Assembly (NCBI GenBank): GCA_014904845.1 | Contig: MU119256.1 | Coordinates: 62,001 to 126,000 of the forward strand | Direction of reading: 5' to 3' | Length of the DNA stretch: 64,000 nucleotides | Source: Acephala macrosclerotiorum | Taxonomy: Eukaryota > Ascomycota > Leotiomycetes > Helotiales > Mollisiaceae | In this document: positions 33,129 to 43,200 of the stretch, piece after piece | Numbering within the stretch: the stretch's first letter is position 1 | Layout: each line of letters starts with the position of its first letter | The notes under the pieces: model-generated | What the model was told of the DNA's origin: nothing | Databases searched by the model: none | The model's input: the letters and a program-made list of their open reading frames with translations, nothing else | Program-made: the position numbers and the translations under genes

Positions 33129-34355
33129 TCAACCACATATATCTACTATAACTCTCATGAACATTCTGATGCAATCCAGATAATCCGGAATGTCTACCTT
33201 TTCATCTGGCCTCGTGTTGTATTTGCCACCGGGCCCACAAACAATTCCTTCCATCCCAAGCTGCTTGTACAGATGACCGGCATCTGAGCCATAGAAGCAT
33301 GTCGGCTTTAGTACACCAGTTGGCTGGTCTTCTCCTCTGACACCTCTATATGCCTTGTTGAGGGACTTCACAATCCTCGATTCCGGAGAGACTTCAAAGG
33401 CAGGCATTGTCGGCTCGAACCGCTGTCGTAGCGCATACGTAACTCCCGGACATTCCTCTGAAAGGACTCTTCCAATTACCCCCGAAATATCCCTCAATAC
33501 GCCTTCCTGAGCTTGTCCAGGAGCATACCTGGCACTTCCAGCCAACTTGCACACATCAGCGACCTGACTCGGTCTCCACTCCTCAAGTTTCTTGCCCAAG
33601 GCCCCATGCACCACACCGACAAGACACCGATTGCACCGCTTGTGGTCGTCACTTTTCGCTCCGCTGAAAGTCATCTTGTCGAGCTTTGGGATGATAGCAC
33701 AAGCTGCCAAGATAGCATCAGCGCCTTCCTCTGCAGCCGACATATGTCTCGTGACCCCAATCAAATCGACCTCGAACATTAGCGCTTCAGCATGCATTGT
33801 GATGGCTCTGATATCACTCGGCTCGCAATTGATAAAGTAGTCCGCATTCATCATCTCTTGCTCAATAGCAGCCATCGTCCCAACCCCTCCTTGGAGCTCT
33901 CCAACTACGAACGTCAAGACCACATCTCCATTCGGTACCCAGCCAGCTGACTTCAAAGCTTCAACAGCGCAGAAGTATGCGGCGCAACCAGACTTCATGT
34001 TGCTGACTCCAATACCATAGATGAAGTCCTTGTCTATTTTGCCTTCCCAGGGGTCGATCGTCCAGCCTTCAGTCACGGGATTGGTGTCCAAATGACCGTT
34101 GAAGAGAAGTGTTTTCGACTTAGCAGGGTTCTTGCCTTTCCAGCGTCCGATTGCATTCTGTCTCTTGCCGTTGCTGAAAGGAAAGATGTCAGCTTCGAGG
34201 CCAATGTCCTTCATCTTCTGGGATATGAAGTTCGTGACTTCAATCTCTCCTTCTGTCTGCGAGTAGCTCTTGATTTGGACGAGCTTGGAGAGTAGGGAGA
34301 GACATTTCGCCTTATCGATGTCAGGTATCTGCATGATGTATGGCTCTCGAGTCAA
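33129..34355 (-). CDS. M20 family metallohydrolase (ArgE/DapE-like), altered metal site
   Basis: A single 408-residue exon. M20 (PF01546) order is kept: LLFNGHLDTNPVTEGW with the first His/Asp, then IYGIGVSNMKSGCAAYF, VVLTFVVGELQGGVGT, a dimerisation domain starting near FEVDLIGVTRHMSAA, and the C-terminal GSDAGHLYKQLG with GPGGKYNTRPDEKVD. Two positions are unusual: the bridging Asp expected in GxxDMKGG is Asn (VSNMK), and the second Glu of the catalytic EE pair is Leu (GELQGG). The rest is well conserved and free of lesions, so these may be features of a subfamily rather than decay. Substrate is unknown: acylamino acids or dipeptides are the family range. It is divergent from the transporter at 34956, with 600 bp between starts. 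Confidence 0.85.
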   Translation of the reverse strand: MTREPYIMQIPDIDKAKCLSLLSKLVQIKSYSQTEGEIEVTNFISQKMKDIGLEADIFPFSNGKRQNAIGRWKGKNPAKSKTLLFNGHLDTNPVTEGWTIDPWEGKIDKDFIYGIGVSNMKSGCAAYFCAVEALKSAGWVPNGDVVLTFVVGELQGGVGTMAAIEQEMMNADYFINCEPSDIRAITMHAEALMFEVDLIGVTRHMSAAEEGADAILAACAIIPKLDKMTFSGAKSDDHKRCNRCLVGVVHGALGKKLEEWRPSQVADVCKLAGSARYAPGQAQEGVLRDISGVIGRVLSEECPGVTYALRQRFEPTMPAFEVSPESRIVKSLNKAYRGVRGEDQPTGVLKPTCFYGSDAGHLYKQLGMEGIVCGPGGKYNTRPDEKVDIPDYLDCIRMFMRVIVDICG

Positions 34356-34955
34356 AGGTGACGATCTAGGACTTAAATTCGATCAGAGTGAAGGTTCTCG
34401 AGGTCTAACTTCCAGGTCAGGACTGATAATCGGCCGAAATCAGGTGCTGTGGGAGCAGGGAGGGTTCGTGACGGAAGAGCTGAGCCGGAGTATGTTCTTG
34501 GAGGGGTAGGCGCACCCCACTCTCGTGATGCACCGAAGAACTTGGCAACTTCAACTCGAGAATCAGGCAACTAAATATATTAGCAGATTTATTTTTAATG
34601 ATCTCACGAGGGATTCTTGTCTATCCCTTTTGGCCTTCTGAGAGACGAGTTTTGAGATGTATCAAAAGTGGACATAACCAGCCATGGCGGCATGGCAGCT
34701 TCCCTAGCAGGCTCCCACTTTCAAATACGATATCTAGACGATGGGGGATCCTTACCGCTCAATTCAAGATCCCAGTCTAATTAAGCTTATCTACATGGTA
34801 GCATTACTTGGAATGGAAAGTGGCTCTGTTGTCGGGTCCCAAGCCGATGAGGCTCGTCCGATGGCGCAGCAATTAATAAACTCGTCCTTCCCTTCCTTAA
34901 AGTTCTAGTTGGTATTCATATTGAGCTGAAAGACGATTGAAAAGGTACTGGAAAA
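34356..34955. promoter_or_regulatory. Divergent promoter (M20 hydrolase / DAL5-like transporter)
   Basis: 600 bp between outward-facing starts. No specific site is called; the pairing suggests coordinated uptake and hydrolysis of one substrate. Confidence 0.45.
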
Positions 34956-35207
34956 ATGGGAAACGAAACGGATAACATTGAGGCTGCACCCCGGGCAATT
35001 CATGGCACTCATGACATCGAGCTCAAAGGACAAACCGCAGACGAAGGCTACGAACTTTTCGAAGAAGCTCAAAATGATTCTGCAACCTATACACTCGAAG
35101 GTTCAGAGGCAGTCCGACGAAAGATCGACCTTCACCTCCTTCCACTGATGTGCATTCTCTATGGACTCAACTATGTCGACAAAGTAGCAATGGGATGGGC
35201 CGTCCTA

Positions 35208-35239
35208 CGGAGATCGCGGCATAAAGTGACTGGATTACA
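35208..35239 (+). repeat. Left TIR of the Tc1-type element
   Basis: 32 bp, identical to the reverse complement of 37318-37349; preceded by the target TA at 35206-35207. Confidence 0.95.
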
Positions 35240-35529
35240 GGGCCTTATTATCATGGTCCACTGGAGAGGGCCTGTCAGCTGGCCTAATTAGGGACTCTTA
35301 TCCGACAATTCCCTTAAAGGCCCTATAAAGTGCCCTGTAAGCACGTCCCCTGTGGCTTCCCTGTATTGTGACTCTCCATTAGACCATTTCCCTCTGTAAC
35401 AATAAGGCCTAAAGCCCTAAATCTCAGCGCTCGGACGCTAGAAACGCGGGGAGTTTAGTGAGACTAATCAGTCTATAAAAGAAAAAGCGGTGAGTGCCGT
35501 AGAGTAGTGAGAATTAAAGAGAAGGTTTT

Positions 35530-37218
35530 TTGGACGATAATACATCAATTTTTACTCAGTTTTCTATGTGTACTCAAGTACTTTTGTTTATTATGGCTCT
35601 AGTTCAATCTACATTTTATATTTCACTTTTTGATTATTCAGACTATAATTTATCTGATGATGAATTAGAATTCTCTGATTTGGGCTTTTGTTTTGGAGAG
35701 GGAAGAGAAGAAGAAGATGCTATTAGAGAGGATAATGAGAATGAATGGTACGAGTTATTAGATACTGATAATGAGGATAAAGAGGAGGAATATGCTCCTA
35801 TTTTGCTATTGCCGCTCGTTGTTTTAGTCTCTCCACTTTCTATTCTCTCTGGCGCCAAATCTCCACTACTACTACTCTCTTTTGCTCATCAACCAAGCAC
35901 CAAAGAACACACTATTGAAACCAGAATTAGAGCAGTTATTATACTGGATAACGGTACTTTAATCATTAGAATTATAAAGATTATTGGGATAAGTAGAAGC
36001 CGATTATACACTCTTCAAGTAGTGACTAAAGAAAAGAGATAGATTTTTAAGACTTTTAAAGACTATCAAATGATTCTTGAGACTCACTATATAACCAATA
36101 TTTCTAGATTTGATCGGCCAGCAATCTCAAATAAAACAACTACTTACATTCTACAAATCCTTACCAAGAATTCAACAACTCGCGGTTTCTCTTGTAAAAA
36201 AATCTCAAAAGAAGTAGAAAAACGAGACTATTACGTGGCACTTAGAACTGTGTAAAAGATCTTAAAAGCAAAAAATTATAATCAATGCAAATTGATAGTC
36301 AAACTAGGTCTGATTAAGCTAAGTAAAGAGCAAAGACTTGCTTAGTGTTTGAAAAGAAAGGATTAGAGTTTAAAAAAGTGGAAAAACATTATTTTTACAG
36401 ATGAAACTTCAGTTCAATTAAGAACTGTAAAAAGGAAAAGAAAAGTATAGAGAAAGCCGCATGAAGTTTTCTACAAGCATGTAATCAGAAGAAGATGGAA
36501 AAGCTTCTTTGAGTTCATATTCTGGGGCTTATTCAACTACGATAAGAGGTTTTGTCACTATTGGGAGAAAGAAACAGCTACTGAGAGAGCTGAGAGGAAG
36601 GTTGACTTGAACGCTAGAAACGCTAAGATTGAGCCTGCAAATAAGAAGAAGTAGAAAGCAGCACAAAAGAAGTGATTAGAAAACTAAATTGAAGAGCATA
36701 AGAGAAGGCCTGGTAGTAAAAGAAAGAAGTGGGTTTATAATGAAAAGAACGGGGCATTTGTAGTGAAGACTAAACGCAATAGCATCAATTAGTACAGATA
36801 TCAAAAGCATATTCTGATTGAGAAGCTCTTACTTTTTGCAATTAAGTGTAAAAAGAGCAAACTAAACACTCAAGTTCAAGAGGATAATGCTTCTATTTAT
36901 ACTTCTAAATATCAATAAGAAGTTTATAATTTGTGGCAGATCATGAAAATGATTTGGCCAATTAACTCTCTAAACTTGAATATAATTGAGCAGTACTGGT
37001 TCTAAATAAAGAAAAAGACTACTAAAAAAAGTGCTACTAGTAGTAGAGTAAAGTTGAAAGCTAAGTAAAAGAAGTGCTAAACTGATTTGCCTCAAAGCAT
37101 AATTCAAGAGTAGATTGAGAAAATCTTTTATCACATTAAAAAAGTCATCCGCTTAGAGAGAGGCAATGAGTATAAAAAGAAGAAAAAAAAAGGTGAAAAG
37201 AAGCTTACTGTGTACTAA
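35530..37218 (+). pseudogene. Tc1-type transposase with 14 internal stop codons (DD34E)
   Basis: One frame (563 codons) runs without any frameshift from about 35530 to TAA 37216-37218 but contains 14 internal stops (36040, 36253, 36343, 36364, 36448, 36652, 36673, 36685, 36790, 36916, 37006, 37066, 37078 and 37111, approximate starts). The DDE triad is legible: IIFTDETS (Asp at 36400), QEDNASIYTS (Asp at 36883) and LNIIEQYWF (Glu at 36988), with 34 residues between the last two. A helix-turn-helix region precedes it (IRIIKIIGISRSRLY). Stops are almost all TAA/TAG where Gln or Trp fits (for example YWF*IKKK), as RIP would produce. The N-terminal Met is not evident. It cannot make transposase. 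Confidence 0.88.
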
Positions 37219-37317
37219 ATAATGAATATATTCTCAAAAACAAAAGCTCTTAACGGTGATCATTCCAATCGAAAAGTGGCTTACAGGGCCTTATAGTGCA
37301 TGCACAAAATTATGCTT

Positions 37318-37349
37318 TGTAATCCAGTCACTTTATGCCGCGATCTCCG
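37318..37349 (-). repeat. Right TIR of the Tc1-type element
   Basis: 32 bp, identical to the reverse complement of 35208-35239; followed by the target TA at 37350-37351. Confidence 0.95.
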
Positions 37350-38739
37350 TATTCAACTTCCGTGATGATCTGGGACTTCACGGAACGCAGTACTCGTGGG
37401 CGAGTAGCATGTTCTACTTTGGATACCTGGCTGCTCAATATCCCGCGAACTACTTGCTGCAGCGATACAAAACAGCGAGGATTCTGAGTTTTGCAATCAT
37501 TGCTTGGGGTATCTTGATGCTCGCGTGAGTCTACCCCACCCTCTTCACTTTGACGTTTTCTAACATTTTCTAGACATCTTGGACTGAAGAACTTTGCTGG
37601 ACTCATGGTTGTCCGTTTCCTGCTCGGAGTCTCTGAATCGGTCGTCTCTCCAGGTTTTGTTCTCTACACCTCGATGTTCTACACTCGCCGAGAACAAGTT
37701 CTTCGTACAATGCTCTGGGCAGCCATGCAAGGCAGTTTTTCCATCGCCTCCTCACTTTTGTCATATGGACTCGGACACATCACAAGCACGGCGCTTAAGC
37801 CCTGGATGTACATTTTCCTCGTCCTCGGACTTCTCAGTATCTTGATTGGGCTAGGCTGGTTATTTTTCATGCCGGAAACTCCCAACAAGGCAAAGTTCTT
37901 GACTCATGAGGAGCAGATCATTGCTGTTCAACGTGTCGCTGAGAATATGATGGGTGTCAAAGGATATGAGTGGAAATACTACCAAATGCGGCATGCAGTC
38001 AAGGATCCCAAGACTTGGCTTCTGCTGGCTTTCGTATTCTTCACGCAGCTACCAAATGGTGGTCTGACGAGCTTTGGATCTCTTGTAATCTCAGGCTTCG
38101 GCTTTGACAGTTTCAAGACGCTACTTATTGGTCTGCCATCTTCTGTAGTCAGCGCAGGGAGCATGATTATTTGGGGATACTTTTCCATGAAGCACGGCAA
38201 CTTAAGGACGTGGGGTATGATTATTCCTTTGCTTCCCGCCATCGCTGGCATCGCAGCCGTGTATGGCACGGAAGGGACTGGTGCCAACAAGTACGGCCGA
38301 GTAGTAGCTTACTGGCTCATCAATTCATATGCTATCACTGTAAGTACCTCCAACTCCTAAAATGTCCCAAATGCTGACAGTACTTCAGTGGCCATTCTGC
38401 CTCACCATCATCGGTCAAAACATCTCTGGCCATACCAAACGAGCTACGACAAATATCATGCTCTTTATGATCTTCGCCGCAGCAAACATCGGTGGTCCTT
38501 TCTTTTTTCGCTCTCAAGATGCTCCGAAATACGTCCTCGCTATCACGATCATCCTAGTTTGCTTCTGTGCCGCCTTGCTCTGCGGTATTGGACTTCGAGT
38601 GTATATGATCATGGAGAACAAGAAACGAGATCGAGAGTTTGGAGAGCTCCAGACTACAGAGGAGAAGATTGAGGGTATGAGATTTGGGATGCATGATAAG
38701 ACAGAGTTGGAAAATGTGGATTTCAGATACGTGCTCTGA

Positions 38740-39562
38740 GGGAATGGTGTTTTAAGAAGATCGCGCAATGGCGGGGCACGCGGCAAAAGCGCCAAATTTC
38801 TCTAGGCTTCCATCCCTAACTTCCAGCGGCTTGGGCCTGGGATTTTAGGGGCTTCATCGCTGAATAATTAGGATTTACTCGCTGAAATACAGCGTATCAA
38901 CTACCTCGCTTCTGTGAGTAGGGTTACCTCCACCAAAGGCTTCCGTGAATGAAAAGACGTCTTCAAATTATTCCCTCTGCTGTCTCTTCTGACCCTCTCT
39001 GGTGGATGTTGTCTGCCCGAAGCTTTCAGCGCTGAATGTCTGAGGGCTCTCGAACTGCTTGTCCGTTCATGATCGAAATTCCAGAGCATGTACTGTACAT
39101 TCATTACTGCGTCAACGCTTCAACTCCCCCTCCACTACCCCCTCCTTCCCTCCTCAAGCTCAACCTTCACTACTCGCCTGTGGAAGCCCTCGCCCAACGA
39201 GAAATGTAGGGTTGAGCGAAGAGGGGGGGAAAGTGAACGCGAGCGATAGCGTGACGTGGGTACCGACCTCCGAAACAGTTCAGTACCCCAAGAAAAGGGA
39301 AAGCATAGCAAATAAAAGTACGTTTCATTGGAGGGTCTAGCAGCATCCGGAGCTCAACCCTCACCTCATACAGTATCATCGTGCCTCTAACTAAGCTATC
39401 GATCAGACGGGTGAAAAATGTACATCGAATCCAACTATTACGCGTCATAGATTGCTGCTTCAAGAATCTGTGGACCGTGACTGCAAGATCTTGATGAATG
39501 TATGCGGGCCGTTGACCTGCACCCTCATTCATAATTTAAAATACGGAGTACCGTTCCACAAT
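38740..39562. other. Intergenic; no gene seen
   Basis: Convergent 3' region between the transporter and the hypothetical gene. Small ORFs on both strands overlap and have no family likeness. Confidence 0.4.
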
Positions 39563-40731
39563 TTACAGCCACTCCATCATCAAATACTTCTCATACAGCA
39601 CCCCTTCGTCCTCTTCTACCCGCTTATGCTCAAACCAGTTCTCCCAATCGTCCGTCCAAGCAAACTTGAACTTCTCATGTGACTGACGTAGACTCAGAAG
39701 TCTAATCATCGACTTCGCATGCTCAACATCTCGATACCTGAAGAAATCTAGCACCAAAACATCCTCCACACCATCCTCGACATGCTGAAAGAGTTTGATG
39801 TTCTTGGGATACCTCGACTTTCCCATACGGACAGCCAGATCACCGTTCGCACGCGAGATTGAATCGATACCGGAGATTCGCTCGCTATGTAGTGATCACT
39901 TCTCCTCCTGAGATAGGCGGCTTTTGCCTTTTCGCTAAGGCTTTCATATATAGTGCCCTCATCACTGGTAGGAAGAGTCTTTGCTCTCTCGTATGAAGCA
40001 GTGAGAGATTTCTGCCACGATTCGAGGTGTTGAGAATGCTTGATTGCAGCAGTGGGATGGTAGATGCGATAGACTTTGGATAGTGTGAAAGTTTTCTCAC
40101 GGAGGTTTGAGGGCTGGAATGAGAAGTGGAATGAGGTCGAGAGAGGGTTGAAAAGTCCAAAAACGGTGCTGCGAATGAGGTTGGGACGACCATTGCTCCA
40201 GCCTCTGATTTCGTCTCGAATGCAGTGGGATGTCTGGGAGAGTGCCGTGAGTGGAGAACTTGCTTTGAGATCAGGTGCTAGCTTGATGGTGTATTCTTGG
40301 TCCATGATTGCGTCGAAGATGAGGAATCGGCATCCGCGGTCGAGACGGTGGAGGAAGAATGATAATTTATTGACCAGTTCTTTCTTCGGGCGATAGATTT
40401 CAATCACCCATTTTGCAAGAAAGGAGTCGAGGCGGTTTCGGCATTCGGGGTCGAGCTGATCAAGGAAGAGCGATAGCTTCTTCTCTTGCTGCTTGGTGGA
40501 GTGGACGAGGTTGCGGATGCAAGAGCTGGCTTTCTTCGGAGTGACGCTTGATGACTTGGTGACACGGGACGAACTGACACGGGAATCGGCTTTCTCCGGA
40601 GAAGTGCTTGCGGTACACTTGAAGACTCGGAATAGGCTGAAATGGAGGTTGTATTTGGTAGTAGAAGTGCTTGCAGCTGAACTCGTGACTGCGAACAGGC
40701 TGACTCGGAGGCTGTCGTTGGAGGAAGACAT
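39563..40731 (-). CDS. Hypothetical protein, F-box/2EXR-like layout, with apparent frameshift
   Basis: A minus-strand frame from ATG 40731 (MSSSNDSLRVSLFAV) is open for about 290 residues. The middle reads like the large families of lineage-specific fungal proteins with an N-terminal F-box or 2EXR-like helix and a short-strand body: FLHRLDRGCRFLIFDAIM, EYTIKLAPDLKASSPLTALS, SFHFSFQPSNLREKTFTL. Near 39870-39885 the protein-like signal moves to a second frame (ISGIDSISRANGDLAVRMG, then KSRYPKNIKLFQHVEDGV) that ends at 39563; staying in the first frame gives an atypical tail to 39748. No short intron fits well, so either a frameshift or a sequence error at the GCGAGCGA duplication is likely. Function unknown; an ATG at 40863 upstream is possible but its residues are low-complexity. 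Confidence 0.55.
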
Positions 40732-41186
40732 GGTCGGTGACGCGCAGAGCTCGACAACAAGAACTCGATGTGGTGAGACTAGAAAGAATTCAATTGAAGA
40801 AGCAGTGAATTTCAGGGAAGGTGTTCTGAGAAGAGACTTTCGTGGCCAGCAAGAATGTGTCATGAAGTAGAAAAGAATTTTCGTAGCGAGAAGTTGAAGG
40901 TATTTATGCTTCCTGGACTGGAGCGCTTGCCTTTGTCAGGATTTGGGTATTGTCAAGAAATTTCACAAGTGAACACTAGTGCAGCTGCAACTTATAAAAA
41001 TTTCGCCGTTGTACTGACAATGGGTTTGCTATTGTGTTTTGATCGAGTCATAGTGCACAATGGTAAGCCCTCGCTTAATGTAGGGATAGGAACAGGGGAG
41101 CAAAAGTGAATGAGACACGCGATACCGCCGTGTAATGAGATCTCGAAAAAGATATTTATAGGGTTGGAGAAATGCCTGAAATGACC
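40732..41186. other. Intergenic; no gene seen
   Basis: Promoter of the hypothetical gene and 3' side of the reductase-kinase relic. Nothing else supported. Confidence 0.4.
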
Positions 41187-43160
41187 TCAAGTACAAGTCA
41201 AAAGACCCAAAACCTCCTCCAGCACCTCCTCCTTCGACCTCGTCGCATCAATCGGAATGACAACCGTCTCCTCCGCACCTGGCAACTCCAAACTCTCCAA
41301 CTGGCTCTCCACTATCCTAACACCCATATAATGACTCTCTCTCTTCATCATATATTCACGCAGTACCTCAGATTCCCCTTCAAGGGGCACAAACACAGAC
41401 CTCATGACCCTACTCATTCTCAGCTTTACGATAGATTTCTCCAGCGCCGAGCACGTGACTACAACATCCCGGACTTTTGATTCTCGTAGCTGGAGTAGAG
41501 CAGTCGATCGAATAGCTTCCAGCCAAAGCCATCTATCTTTATTTGTGAGTGGGTTTCCATTGGCCACCATCGCGATGGATTCTTTAGAATGAAGATGATC
41601 GCCTTCGATCCATGGGACGGCCAGAGCTTTCGAGACGCGAGTTGCGATGGACGATGTTGGGGTGGTCACGTGGGTCAACACTAGTTTAGCTTAGCATCCT
41701 ACCTTGGATAGTGGGATGTCCCTCGTACCTCGCGCCATGCCCTGCCTTTGACGACTTGAATTTATTATAAAACTTTTAGTATATGGATTTTTTATTCGCA
41801 CCGGCTCCGCCGGCGCGAGTAGGGGCGTTCCCCCACGTGGAGCTAGAGCTTTACGAGGGGCTTTACCGGGAGCGCTAAATGCCAAAGGCGACACATCTTG
41901 GCGTTTCTTAGCGCAAAAACGTGATTTAAATTTTTCAAAAATATCACGTGTTATTACGTAAACTCTACGTGGACTTTTTTTCCTTTAGCAGGAAACCTTT
42001 AACTATCGTCAAAGGCATAGTTTCTCTCTCTTGAGACCTTCTCTTTTCAGATGCACCAGTACACACAGACTTTCCAGACTTGATCTATTACGCTGAGACC
42101 GTGATACCTCCTCGTTAAGGACTGTTATAGACGATTTGCCCGCGCCGCATGGACCGGAGATTACAATCAATCTTGGCTCTGGCGTTGATGGCTTGTCGAT
42201 GATCCACGAGGTAGCTTTGAAACGAGATACGACTTTCTCGACGAGAGACTAGTTGAGGACTGAGGCGGCGGTAAGTGATGGAGACAAGAAACGTGCGAAG
42301 GAGGTGTCATATGTCAAGCTCTTTCATGATAGATCGTTGTCGTGCTTGCTGGCAAAGAACTCGAGCAGCTAGATGGAAGGATTTGCGATAGGATCAAGAT
42401 TCGACTTTCACAATATTGCAACCCATTCACGTTGGTCGAGTTCCTTGAATTCAAGACCAGCATTGTGAAGCGCTGGTATCAAATTTCTTGTCCAGTGGAA
42501 ATTTTGGTGGTTGACAATGTTCATCACGCCGGTGTCTGTTTCTCCAAGGGATATGTCAGCGATAGTCGAGGCAATAGTGTCCATTGGTAGCCATAACGGA
42601 CTTTCGTCGAGTCTTGGGATCGCCCCGATAGGGAACGCGGCCTGAATCATCAGTGGGATAGCTTCGGTAGCATTCCATATTCCATGAACAGTGTCTGCGA
42701 TGATTTGACCAACACGTAAGACGCGAGACTTGATACCCGAGCTCTTGGCAGCCGCGATGCAGATGTGCTCAGTGACAAGTTTCGACTGCACATGTCCCAT
42801 ACTTTGAGCATACTCAAGGCTCTCTAGAAGCGCTTCAGGAACGAAGCCGCCTTTGGTCTTGGCGGCTGCCCTTACCGAAGAGCAGAAATTGAATGTTGCA
42901 GGCTTGGGCCGACTGGCTTTCAGACGAAGTTGAATCAGATTGTGGGCGCCAGCGATGCAGTCCTTTTCGAACGATCCGAGACTGAGATTGAAGTTTACAG
43001 ACCATGCACAATGGATCAATCCGGTGAGGTTCGCAGGTATTTCGGAATATTTATCTTCGCTGAGGCCGAGTAACGACTCACCGAACTTGGATGTGAGGGC
43101 CATAATTTTCTTCCGAGCATGCTTCTTTGCTCCTCGTTCATGTTGGCAATTTCTAAGGTT
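41187..43160 (-). pseudogene. Thioester reductase - gluconokinase-like fusion, nonsense-mutated and split by a solo LTR
   Basis: One minus-strand frame, from about 43150 to TGA 41187, encodes first the second half of an NAD(P)-binding thioester reductase domain like those ending NRPS-like enzymes (MALTSKFGESLLGLSED, LIHCAWSVNFNLSLGSFE, FNFCSSVRAAAKTKGG, LRVGQIIADTVHGIWN, LLEFFASKHDNDLS) and then, with no break in frame, a P-loop kinase: RLIVISGPCGAGKSS | IATRVSKAL, VPWIEGDHLHSKESIAM, GNPLTNKDRWLWLEAIR, VVTCSALEKSIVKLR, ESHYMGVRIVESQLESL, which is the order of gluconokinase (GntK) motifs. Four in-frame stops (TGA, TAG, TGA, TAG; first at 42408) lie in the reductase tail, all explicable as CGA/CAG changes. 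The solo LTR sits between the two halves of GKSS. Adenylation, carrier and the Rossmann start of the reductase are missing. The kinase could also have been a separate gene fused by loss of a stop, but a typical reductase C-terminus leads straight into it. Confidence 0.72.
41655..42129. mobile_element. Solo LTR (475 bp) with 5-bp target duplication GACGA
   Basis: The insert starts TGTTGGGGTGGTCACG at 41655 and ends CTGTTATA at 42129, flanked on both sides by GACGA (41650-41654 and 42130-42134). Removing it and one GACGA restores the P-loop codons GGC AAA TCG TCC ATC GCA exactly. Length, 5-bp duplication and a 5' TG fit a retrotransposon LTR left by recombination; the 3' end is TA instead of CA, which RIP could explain. 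It contains a TATA-like TTATTATAAAAC (about 41762) and a GC-rich palindromic stretch (about 41800). No internal retroelement sequence remains. Confidence 0.8.
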
Positions 43161-43200
43161 AGAGCATCATTTTAAACTGCAGGTATTCTGTCCAAATGTA

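Larger units (their letters stand above)
35208..37349. mobile_element. Tc1/mariner-type DNA transposon with perfect 32-bp TIRs and TA target duplication
   Basis: Terminal inverted repeats of 32 bp are identical: left 35208-35239 begins CGGAGATCGCGGCATAAAGT, right 37318-37349 is its exact reverse complement. TA dinucleotides flank both ends (35206-35207 and 37350-37351), the Tc1/mariner target duplication, and removal restores the host coding frame. A subterminal direct repeat TACAGGGCCTTAT occurs at about 35237 and again at about 37283. The interior is very AT-rich and carries a transposase frame with many stops (next entry). Orientation of the transposase is plus. Confidence 0.95.
34956..38739 (+). 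pseudogene. DAL5/allantoate-permease-type MFS transporter, interrupted by a DNA transposon
   Basis: Coding pieces 34956-35207, 37352-37524, 37574-38339 and 38389-38739, with 49-bp GT-AG introns at 37525-37573 and 38340-38388, add up to an otherwise lesion-free 513-residue anion:cation symporter. Removing the element and one TA copy restores the helix reading NYVDKVAMGWAVLFNFRDD. Further landmarks: QYPANYLLQRYKTAR, VVRFLLGVSESVVSPGF, FFMPETPNKAKFL, FFTQLPNGGLTSFG and NIGGPFFFRSQDAPKY. The first 84 codons end in TM1, so the insertion should abolish function unless the element excises. The perfect host frame argues that the insertion is recent compared with the age of decay inside the element. 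Confidence 0.9.

Noticed and set aside
39748..40863. 371-codon minus ORF taken whole as the hypothetical protein
   Set aside because: Its last 40 residues look like an out-of-frame reading; the protein-like continuation is in the next frame to 39563, so a frameshift is noted instead.
41655..42129. Long intron in the kinase domain
   Set aside because: No GT/GC donor or AG acceptor at the points that restore frame, far longer than other introns here, and flanked by a 5-bp duplication.
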